Under the pieces are notes generated by a model. The model saw only the letters and a program-made list of their open reading frames with translations, was not told the origin of the DNA and ran no database searches. 24,209 bases of DNA from a virus, in IMG/VR virus record IMGVR_UViG_3300021961_000619, positions 1-24,209 of that record; one strand, written 5' to 3'. The position numbers and the translations under genes were made by a program. Numbering within the stretch: position 1 is the first letter of the stretch; every line of letters begins with the position of its first letter. Below, in pieces: positions 12,837 to 20,491 of the stretch.

Positions 12837-15206
12837 ATGGCTGAACTCCCACGCTATCGTCCTCTCGGTGTCGCCCTCGCGCCGGCCCCGCGTATTGATT
12901 ACGCTGGTGCCGGTGCCGTGGAGGCGCGCGGCTGGCAGAACATGTCTCAGGCGCTCGACCGCATGTCTGCTTATGTTTTTGAGAAAGCAGGAGAGCAGGC
13001 AAAAATAAGTGGCGCAGAGCGTGGCGCAAAGGAAGCGCCGCAGGTTCTCCGTGAACTTATGGGCCGAGACAGGGCGGACTTTACTATCTATGAGCAGGCG
13101 GCTTACGAAACAGCCGTAAAAACATTTAGCGTAGATGTCGAGGCTCAGGCCCGACGCACAATGGGAGAAATTATTCTTCGCTCTAATGAGGAAGGCGTCG
13201 CGCCAGAGGTGTTGGATGCGCGCCTGACCGACGCGATTGATGGTTTCTCGGACAGCATAAATATGCTGTCGCCAGACGAAGCAAACTCCTTAAAGGGGCG
13301 ACTTTCTTCCGTTCGTGACGCTCAGTACCTCAAAGCCAGTGAGCGGCAGATTGAGTTACGCAACGAGCAAAAAAGGTCTGACGCCCTTTTGGTGGTGGAC
13401 GACATTGGGCGCGCCATTGAAGATTTGGGTAGTGCCGGCGTGCCGCCGGAACGCCTTGAAAGAGAGTTAAACGATCTTCGTGCCACGATGGCCGTGTCCG
13501 GCTTTTCCTCGTCCGAGATTGCAAGAACTGAAATCTCCCTTAGGGAAAGATTCCATGTCGCTCGCCTGACCGGCGAGTTCGATAAATTACAAACGCCAGA
13601 ACAGCGCGTTGCGTTTGTTAATGAACTTCAAAAACAGAAAGTTACCGGCGGCCCTCTTGTAGAGGGTCTTGACGACAGGATCGTCAAGCCGCTTGTTACG
13701 AGTTTCATCAATGCGGTCAAAGCCGATCAGGCCGCAGTCAAATCAGAAGTATCTGATTTGCGGGTGAAAGTTCGGGAGTCGGTAACCGCTATTGTAGATA
13801 AGGGTTTTTCCCCGGAGGCCGGCGTCACCATTAGCTTGCGCAGGCAAGCCGCAGCCCTTGCGGCGCGTGGCGGCGATGTAAGCGATATCACGGAGGCGCT
13901 GGACAACGCGCAGCAAGATGCGGCGTATTATCGTTCATTGAATCCTATGAATCTCGGCGAACTCACCCAAGAACAACGTGAGTTAGAGCGCGCGGTACGT
14001 GACGGCGCAACGCCCCAAGAGGCGCGCCGCTTGCAAATCGTCAAATCTCGCGTATCCGGGTTGCGCGAGACACTTAATCGTGACCCTCTTTCTTGGGCCA
14101 AATCTACCGGCCAAATGCCCGACGAGAACATTGTCGCTAGGTTGTCTTCGTCTCCGCCAGATCAATGGCAAGCGATTCTGGACCGGCGCGTCAAGCAGGC
14201 GGTTTCTTTCCGTGGATCGCAGAACCTCAAGGGCGACTTGCTTATATTTGACCTTGAAGAAAGCATCGCGCTTGCCCGTTTTCTCGAAGAAGCGCCGCTC
14301 GACAATCAGATTAGACTTATTGCTGGCTTGAACGACGGTATGGGAATTTATTCATATTCCGCCTTCAAACAGATTTCCGACTCTGCCCCGGTCGTGGCCC
14401 ATGCGGCTGGACTTCTTAACGCCGGAAGCAGCCCGCGCGTTGTAGCAGATCTTCTGCGGGGCAATGCGTTGCTAAAGGAAAAAGCGGCCCTGAAGATGTC
14501 GACAGATCGGGCCGATAAGGTAACAGCCGCCATCGCCTTGCTTGGTGGCAATCTGGTCAGAACACCAAAACTGCAAGCAAGTATCTTGGCTGGCGCAGAC
14601 GCTCTTTATGCCGCGACCGGACTAACCGAGTATGACGCCAGTGAGTATCAGAAGGCGCTTCAATTGTCTGCGGGCGGCAGATATTCAGCCGATGGCGATC
14701 TATATGGCGGAATAGCCAAGTACAGGCAAAGTGCCATCATTATTCCTAATAATATCAAGAATGATGATCTGGAAAATTTATTGGACAAGATGACGCAAGA
14801 GGAGTTCTTGCAAGTTTCCAATAACAACGGAATGATGCCTGTCGCGCAAGATGGATCGGCAGTCGGATGGGAACGTCTAAAGGACAATCTGAGCCTTGTC
14901 AGCGTTGAAGATGGCGTCGTCGCTGTAAAAATGCGTTTGGGCGATCAAACATTTGATCCTTTAACGCTAGACGGAAGCGAGTTCCAAATCGATCTGCGTT
15001 CCTTGGCTGACCTGATTGCCAGCAGGCCGGTCGTTATTGAGGAACCCGTCGTTAAAATTGGTCTGCCGGAAGACCGGCAGGGAGAAGTCGTTGGCGGGCC
15101 GCAGTCAATGGAGTTGCCGCAAGCTGCGGCTGAGGCGGCGCGAGGTCCGTTGCAAGACTTCTCGAAAACCATGACTGACATAGCAAAAAGCCTGCGCGGT
15201 CAATAG
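12837..15206 (+). CDS. Internal virion protein, T7 gp15-like (ejection protein)
   Basis: The 789-residue product starts MAELPRYRPLGVALAPAPRIDYAG, followed by a helix with ALDRMSAYVFEKAGEQA. This opening is frequent in podophage ejection proteins. The rest is almost wholly alpha-helical with many charged heptads and no membrane segment, signal peptide or enzyme motif that I can see. T7 gp15 (747 residues) has similar size, helical content and position and builds the periplasmic tube with gp16. AGAGG at 12826-12830 serves ATG 12837. The call rests on position, size and composition more than on detailed motif matches. Confidence 0.75.
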   Translation: MAELPRYRPLGVALAPAPRIDYAGAGAVEARGWQNMSQALDRMSAYVFEKAGEQAKISGAERGAKEAPQVLRELMGRDRADFTIYEQAAYETAVKTFSVDVEAQARRTMGEIILRSNEEGVAPEVLDARLTDAIDGFSDSINMLSPDEANSLKGRLSSVRDAQYLKASERQIELRNEQKRSDALLVVDDIGRAIEDLGSAGVPPERLERELNDLRATMAVSGFSSSEIARTEISLRERFHVARLTGEFDKLQTPEQRVAFVNELQKQKVTGGPLVEGLDDRIVKPLVTSFINAVKADQAAVKSEVSDLRVKVRESVTAIVDKGFSPEAGVTISLRRQAAALAARGGDVSDITEALDNAQQDAAYYRSLNPMNLGELTQEQRELERAVRDGATPQEARRLQIVKSRVSGLRETLNRDPLSWAKSTGQMPDENIVARLSSSPPDQWQAILDRRVKQAVSFRGSQNLKGDLLIFDLEESIALARFLEEAPLDNQIRLIAGLNDGMGIYSYSAFKQISDSAPVVAHAAGLLNAGSSPRVVADLLRGNALLKEKAALKMSTDRADKVTAAIALLGGNLVRTPKLQASILAGADALYAATGLTEYDASEYQKALQLSAGGRYSADGDLYGGIAKYRQSAIIIPNNIKNDDLENLLDKMTQEEFLQVSNNNGMMPVAQDGSAVGWERLKDNLSLVSVEDGVVAVKMRLGDQTFDPLTLDGSEFQIDLRSLADLIASRPVVIEEPVVKIGLPEDRQGEVVGGPQSMELPQAAAEAARGPLQDFSKTMTDIAKSLRGQ

Positions 15207-15207
15207 C

Positions 15208-16368
15208 ATGTCTTTTTTCTACGATAAGCCTGACGCATCGAAATATGCCCTTCGCCCGGTCGAGAACGGCGGCGAAGAAGTTGGGTTCGTGGAAGGGCTG
15301 GAATATGGGTATGCTTACGCCACAAAGGTAGACAACGCTGACGCTTATAATGAACTTTTGAAAGAGCAGATGCAGTCTATCATTGATGTCATACAAGAGC
15401 GATCAGGGGAAACATTTGTCAACCCCGCCAATTGGTACGGTATGTCTGATAGCGAAGGCGGCATGGAGAAGAATCGCGCTTTTGCTATGGACCGAGTTCT
15501 CAGCCACATACGAACAAGTCCTGATTTGTATCCAGAATACCAAGACATTGATCTTGACACTATTGATCAAAAGATTAAGCAGGAAGCATTGGCGGAAGTA
15601 GAGCGCAACAAGGAAGCGCGGAAACGCGAATGGACTTGGCGGGGTTACGCCGGGGAGTTGTCCGGCACCGTGGCCGGAACACTTGTTGACGACACATTTT
15701 TTGAATTGAATGCCACGTTGGCGCGTCTTTACGCGCCAGCGTCGTCGCTGTGGCGCACTGTAATGAAGGACACCATCCTCAGTGCAGGCACTGAGGCAAT
15801 AATGCAAACCGAAGTCAAGAAATGGTACGAAGAACTCGGGCTTGATTATGGGTACGATGAATTTGTTGAGAATGTAGGCGCCGCTGGACTCTTAGGCGGC
15901 GCACTTCCCGTCGTCGGTCGCGGTATTGCCATTACGGCCAGCAAGGCAAAAAACGGTATCAAGGCATTTACGGACGCCGGCCACATCAGCCCTAAGGATG
16001 CTGACATCCTGAATGATATGGTGGACAGGGAAGTCTCTTTGCAAGAGCGTCCGCCGGGTGTTGAGGTTGACAACATTGAGCATCTTCAAAAAATCGAAGA
16101 TGCGGCAAGAGATGTTTCCATCGGGCGCATTCCGGGCGATCCTGACGCGCCGTCCTACGACGACCCTTTGCCGACCGTGCAGGATATAGATGACATACAG
16201 CCAGAATCTTACATGTCCTTTATAGATGACCTCGCTGATGCCGACGAAGTTGTGTTCGATCTCCCAGATGATGCTGGTTTTGTCACGATGAGTGGCGCGC
16301 AGATTAAGCAGGAAATTGCGCAAGACACGTCTATGCTGGATCGACTTAGAGGGTGCGTCATACGATGA
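15208..16368 (+). CDS. Internal virion protein candidate (N-terminal partner of the gp16-like protein)
   Basis: The 386-residue product starts MSFFYDKPDASKYALRP. It has a helical N-terminal half and a small hydrophobic Gly/Ala stretch (GAAGLLGGALPVVGRGIAITAS, about 229-250). The C-terminus is very acidic (about residues 300-370) and ends MLDRLRGCVIR. It starts two bases after the previous stop and overlaps the next gene by 4 bases. No lytic transglycosylase (SLT) signature, as in the N-terminus of T7 gp16, is visible. I interpret it as an ejection protein that together with the next gene replaces one giant gp16; this is inferred from position and tight coupling. Confidence 0.65.
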   Translation: MSFFYDKPDASKYALRPVENGGEEVGFVEGLEYGYAYATKVDNADAYNELLKEQMQSIIDVIQERSGETFVNPANWYGMSDSEGGMEKNRAFAMDRVLSHIRTSPDLYPEYQDIDLDTIDQKIKQEALAEVERNKEARKREWTWRGYAGELSGTVAGTLVDDTFFELNATLARLYAPASSLWRTVMKDTILSAGTEAIMQTEVKKWYEELGLDYGYDEFVENVGAAGLLGGALPVVGRGIAITASKAKNGIKAFTDAGHISPKDADILNDMVDREVSLQERPPGVEVDNIEHLQKIEDAARDVSIGRIPGDPDAPSYDDPLPTVQDIDDIQPESYMSFIDDLADADEVVFDLPDDAGFVTMSGAQIKQEIAQDTSMLDRLRGCVIR

Positions 16369-18884
16369 GCTTCCTAGACTGCATCAATAATGGCGAAAAA
16401 GAAGGAAACCTGACGGCGGAACAGGCTGAGAAGGCGCGCCGTTTGTACGCTTCGTTTGAAGCGGAAAATCGCGGCCTAATGGCCGGAGAGGAAGCCGCCG
16501 CAAAGGCGAGTCAAGAGACTTTTGACGCTTTGGAAAAAGAGGCCAAGGAGCGTGTCCGTAGAACCGCACTGCAACGGAAAGCGCAAAGGCGTGTTCTTGA
16601 AGACATTGACTCGTTCAAGGGGGCGACAGCAAGCGACGGCATGACACATATCGTTGAGCGGGATGGCTCTGGCAAGGCCGCTTACTCTAATTTGGCCTCG
16701 CGGCGAGAGGCCATTCGCGGCTTTGCTCATGCCAAAATGGACAACATTTTAGGCAGATTGAAAAAGACAGTTGTCCTTGGCCGCACGACGCGCGCGCAGA
16801 AAGCAGAAAGTCTTGATCTTGTTAGAGAGCTTTTCGATGTAGACACCGGAAATGCTTCTGCGAAGGAAATGGCGCAGGCATGGAAGGATGTTTCGGAATG
16901 GCTCCGTACCCGGTTTAACGCGGCGGGCGGCAGTATCCCAAAACGTCTTGATTGGGGCATGCCGCAAAATCACGACAGCATTAAAGTGGGGAAGGCAACC
17001 GAAGAAGAATGGATTGCCTACATTGAGGACAAGCTGGACTGGCAGAAGATGGTTGACGAGACCACTGGCCGTCCTATTGCTGAGGCGGACAAACGGGAAT
17101 TGCTGCAAAAAATAAGGCAGACAATCGTCACGGAAGGTTTCAACAAGATAAGCGACGAAGGACCGGTGATGGGGAGGTCTCTCGCGCGGCGCAGGCAGGA
17201 TCACCGTTTTCTTGTATTCAAGAGCGCAGAAGATTGGCTGTCCTACCAAGACAAGTTTGGCTCTGGCGATGCGTTCAATATAATGATGAATCACATCGAC
17301 GGGATGGCGCGCGACATTGCCATGCTTCAAATTCTAGGGCCAAACCCAAATTCCACGGTTAGGCTGATGAAGCAGCAGGTGGAGAAAAAGTCGCGCCTCG
17401 CGGACGCAAGGGCCGGCACTCGGAAAAACATTGATGCGTACCGCAAGAACGAAAATGCGTTTGACGAGATGTATGGCATATTCACCGGAACCGGATTAGC
17501 GCCGGTGAATGAAAAGCTGGCGTTAGGTTTTTCCGGTCTAGGGGAACTACTGAGCGCAGCGCAATTAGGCTCTACGGCCCTCTTGGCTATATTCACGGAC
17601 ACTGCCAACGCTCGTATGCAGGCGCGTATCGCAGGAATGCCGCAGGCGCGGCTTATTGGGCGTGTCGCGCAGATGGCAGTCGCTAACAAGATGACCAAAC
17701 AAGAGGCCATACGAGCCGGACTCGTGGCGGAGAACTGGTCTGCTGTCGCTTATGGGCAAACGCGCTATCTTGGCGACCTTCTTGGACCGGGCCTGACTAG
17801 GCGCATTTCCAACACCATGATGAATGTTTCGCTGCTATCTCCTTGGACTCAGGCTTCAAGGTGGGCGCATGGTGTTGAAGTTATGGGGTACATGGCGGAC
17901 AACATTGGCCTGAATTTTGACGCCTTGCCTGACAAATTGCGCCGCAAATTAGACCAGTACGGCATTACGTCAGAAGATTGGGGCAATTTCAAAAAGGCTA
18001 AGTTGCATAAGTTTAAGGGCGCAACCTTGTTGCGCCCGACTGACGTGACCGACATCAGCGAGCAGTCGGCCTTCAAGTTTCTCGAAATGATCCAAAAGGA
18101 AACCGACCTAGCTATTCCAGTTTCTACCATACGTGCGCGTGCCGTATTACGCGGCTCGACGCGCCCCGGTACTTTGATCGGCAGCTTGGCCCAGTCTGCG
18201 GCGCAATATAAGAATTTTCCCGTTACGTTCTATACGAACAATATTCGGCAAATAACCAATCTTGATGCGACGAAACTTTCCCGCGCAGGCTACGCGGCTG
18301 AACTGATGGTCACATCCGTTCTAATGGGCGCTCTTGCTATGCAGTTCAAGGAAGTAGCAAAGGGGCGCAACCCCATTCCGATGTTTGACGAGCAGGGAAA
18401 CCCAAACCTCAACTTCTGGGGAGCAGCCGTTCTTACCAGCGGTGGGCTTGGTATTTTCGGAGATTTCTTGTTTTCCAATGTCAACAGGATGGGGGGCGGG
18501 CTGGCTGAAACCGTCGCCGGTCCCGGCATCGGGTTCTTTTCTGATTTACGCAATCTTACGGTTGGCAATGTTCAGCAAGCGTTGTCTGGCGAGGACACCA
18601 AGGTGTTGCCGGAGACAGTCGAGTTCCTAGGTCGCTATTTGCCGGGTACATCTCTCTGGTATGCCCGCGCCGGGATTGAGCGCGTCATCTTGGACAATGT
18701 GCGGCGCATGTCTGACCCAGACGCAGAGGCCCGCTTCCGCAGAATGCGGCGCACACGGAAACGTGAGTATGGGCAGGATTATTGGTGGGGTCCGGGTGAA
18801 AGCCGTTGGACTGGCGATGCCAAAGACTTGCTGCCAAGACGAGCGCCGGACCTGAGTAGCATTGTGTCCGATCTACCACGCTAG
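16365..18884 (+). CDS. Large internal virion / ejection protein (T7 gp16-like position)
   Basis: The 839-residue product starts MSFLDCINNGEKEGNLTAEQAEKARRLY. It continues as a long charged helical region (to about 380), then has hydrophobic segments near 386-412 (GELLSAAQLGSTALLAIF), 644-662 (AAELMVTSVLMGALAMQF) and 685-703 (WGAAVLTSGGLGIFGDFLF). The YKNFPVTFYTNN stretch and the basic Trp-rich end (RKREYGQDYWWGPGESRW) are shared with large ejection proteins of many podophages and prophages. Hydrophobic segments fit insertion into the inner membrane during genome entry. I chose ATG 16365 (overlap ATGA) over GTG 16353; AGAGGG at 16347-16352 lies upstream. T7 gp16 is longer (about 1,300 residues), consistent with a split function here. 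Confidence 0.78.
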   Translation: MSFLDCINNGEKEGNLTAEQAEKARRLYASFEAENRGLMAGEEAAAKASQETFDALEKEAKERVRRTALQRKAQRRVLEDIDSFKGATASDGMTHIVERDGSGKAAYSNLASRREAIRGFAHAKMDNILGRLKKTVVLGRTTRAQKAESLDLVRELFDVDTGNASAKEMAQAWKDVSEWLRTRFNAAGGSIPKRLDWGMPQNHDSIKVGKATEEEWIAYIEDKLDWQKMVDETTGRPIAEADKRELLQKIRQTIVTEGFNKISDEGPVMGRSLARRRQDHRFLVFKSAEDWLSYQDKFGSGDAFNIMMNHIDGMARDIAMLQILGPNPNSTVRLMKQQVEKKSRLADARAGTRKNIDAYRKNENAFDEMYGIFTGTGLAPVNEKLALGFSGLGELLSAAQLGSTALLAIFTDTANARMQARIAGMPQARLIGRVAQMAVANKMTKQEAIRAGLVAENWSAVAYGQTRYLGDLLGPGLTRRISNTMMNVSLLSPWTQASRWAHGVEVMGYMADNIGLNFDALPDKLRRKLDQYGITSEDWGNFKKAKLHKFKGATLLRPTDVTDISEQSAFKFLEMIQKETDLAIPVSTIRARAVLRGSTRPGTLIGSLAQSAAQYKNFPVTFYTNNIRQITNLDATKLSRAGYAAELMVTSVLMGALAMQFKEVAKGRNPIPMFDEQGNPNLNFWGAAVLTSGGLGIFGDFLFSNVNRMGGGLAETVAGPGIGFFSDLRNLTVGNVQQALSGEDTKVLPETVEFLGRYLPGTSLWYARAGIERVILDNVRRMSDPDAEARFRRMRRTRKREYGQDYWWGPGESRWTGDAKDLLPRRAPDLSSIVSDLPR

Positions 18885-18934
18885 AATTAGCGGCAGTGTT
18901 AAGGTAAAATCCTTCTCAAACGAGAGGCGCAGAG
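18885..18934 (+). promoter_or_regulatory. Short leader of the tail fibre gene
   Basis: This 50-base gap is the only non-coding space between the tail tubes and the fibres apart from a few bases. It holds a small hairpin (AAGG 18901-18904 with CCTT 18911-18914, AAAT-rich loop) and the ribosome site GAGAGG (18922-18927). No clear promoter is seen, but a promoter here cannot be excluded. Confidence 0.3.
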
Positions 18935-20491
18935 ATGGCTAATTACAATATCAACGCGGTGACGCGGCGCGTGGTCTACAGCGGCTCTGCCGGTCTCGGG
19001 CCATACGCATTCACGTTTGAGATTCTGGAGCAGACCGATATTGCGGTCTACTTCAACGCGGCCAATCTGACGCTGACGACCGATTTCACCGTCACCATCA
19101 ACGCGAACGGAACCGGCAGCATCACAATCGTGACCGGCACTAATGTGCCATCGACACCGACAGCCAGCGACCAGATCGTGATCGTAGGCTCTCGCGATAT
19201 TGAGCGCACCACGGACTTTGTGACTGCCGGCGATTTCCCTGCTTCGTCCATCAACGAGCAGCTTGATAGCCAGATCATCATGATCCAGCAGGTCGCGGAG
19301 GAGAACCGTCGCGGCATGCGCGCGCCGATCTACGATCCTGCGCTGATCGAAGATGGCGGTGTCGTTGACATGACATTGCCGACGAAGGCGTCTCGCGCCG
19401 GCAAGGTGTTGGCGTTCGACAGCAACGGCAACCCGGCTGTCGGCGAGGACATCGGTAACTGGCGCGGCGATTGGGCAGCGGCGACCGCTTATACGGTGCG
19501 CGACCTTGTGCGCGATGCAAGCAACTCAAATGTGTACCGCTGCAACACGGCGCACACTTCTAGCGGCTCCGTGCCGCTGTCTTCCAACGCTGACATTGCT
19601 AAATGGGATTTGGTTATCAACGTGTCGGACGCGCAGGCTTATGCCGATGAGGCGGAAGCGTGGGCTGCCAAGACGGACGGCATTGTTGAGTCCACGGATT
19701 ATTCCGCGAAGGCATGGTCGATTGGCGGCACGGGCGTCACCAGCACGGCATCGCGCGGCGCGGCGAAAGAGTGGGCAACGACGACCGGCTCGACAGTAGA
19801 CGGCACCGAGTACAGCGCCAAGCATTACTCGCAGGCCGCTTCTTCCTCGGCGAGTAGCGCATCCTCCAGCGCGTCGGCTGCGTCCACCTCGGCCAGCAAC
19901 GCTTCAACCAGCGCGTCGAACGCCTCGACCTCAGCGTCTAACGCGGCGACCAGCGCGTCTAACGCCGCATCCTCGGCCAGCAGCGCCTCGACCAGCGCGT
20001 CGAATGCGGCGAGTTCGGCCTCGGCTGCGGCTGCATCGGCTGCGTCAATCTCGCTGCCCCTCGCTGTGGCAAGCGGCGGCACCGGCGCGACCGACGTCGG
20101 CGACGCGCGCAGCAACCTCGGCCTCGTGATCGGCTCCGACGTACAGGCGTTCGACGCCGACACCGCAAAGACTGACGTTGCGCAGACATTCACGGTGAGT
20201 CAGCGCGGCACGATCACGACGGATAATGATCTCAGCTTCGACCTCAGTGTGACGAATAACTTCAAGTGTACCCCCAGCGGAACCGGCACGCTGACGTTCA
20301 CGAATCACACCGCCGGTCAGTCGGGCAACATCTTGCTGATTAACACAGGCGGCCACGCGATCAGCCTCGCGGCGACGACCAAGGGTGACGCTAACTTGGC
20401 CACAACGATCTCGACTGCTGGCACCTACTGGCTCTCATACTATGACGACGGCACTAACGCCTACGTCACCACCAGCGCGGCGTTCGTCTAA
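18935..20491 (+). CDS. Tail fibre / adaptor with T7-type N-terminal domain and Ser/Ala heptad stalk
   Basis: The 518-residue product starts with the T7 gp17-type tail-attachment domain (PF03906). It has RRVVYSGSAGLGPYAFTFEILEQTDIAVYF (about 10-39) and RDIERTTDFVTAGDFPASSINEQLDSQIIMIQQVAEE (about 89-125). A middle part (about 165-300) holds a WRGDWAAATAYTVRDLVRD carbohydrate-binding-like segment and WAAKTDG/YSAKAWS repeats. A Ser/Ala/Asn/Thr heptad stalk (about 301-370) precedes the linker LAVASGGTGATDVGDARSNLGL. The last 120 residues are beta-rich (QSGNILLINTGGHAISL). It lacks a large receptor-binding end, so it probably connects the tail to the next gene's product. GAGAGG at 18922-18927 serves the start; the stop overlaps the next ATG. 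Confidence 0.88.
   Translation: MANYNINAVTRRVVYSGSAGLGPYAFTFEILEQTDIAVYFNAANLTLTTDFTVTINANGTGSITIVTGTNVPSTPTASDQIVIVGSRDIERTTDFVTAGDFPASSINEQLDSQIIMIQQVAEENRRGMRAPIYDPALIEDGGVVDMTLPTKASRAGKVLAFDSNGNPAVGEDIGNWRGDWAAATAYTVRDLVRDASNSNVYRCNTAHTSSGSVPLSSNADIAKWDLVINVSDAQAYADEAEAWAAKTDGIVESTDYSAKAWSIGGTGVTSTASRGAAKEWATTTGSTVDGTEYSAKHYSQAASSSASSASSSASAASTSASNASTSASNASTSASNAATSASNAASSASSASTSASNAASSASAAAASAASISLPLAVASGGTGATDVGDARSNLGLVIGSDVQAFDADTAKTDVAQTFTVSQRGTITTDNDLSFDLSVTNNFKCTPSGTGTLTFTNHTAGQSGNILLINTGGHAISLAATTKGDANLATTISTAGTYWLSYYDDGTNAYVTTSAAFV
19886..20011 (+). repeat. Tandem 21-bp (7-codon) repeats with 42-bp higher period in the fibre stalk
   Basis: Six units of about 21 bp start at 19886, 19907, 19928, 19949, 19970 and 19991. 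The motif ACCAGCGCGTC(G/T)AA(C/T)GC recurs at 19907, 19949 and 19991, exactly 42 bp apart, so the higher period is two heptads. The units encode the heptad (A/S)(S/A)TSASN. Slippage or recombination in such DNA can change stalk length. Confidence 0.85.

Noticed and set aside
19825-20193. Minus-strand Ala-rich frame opposite the fibre stalk
   Set aside because: Created by the codon repeat on the + strand (antisense of Ser/Ala codons), a low-complexity artefact.
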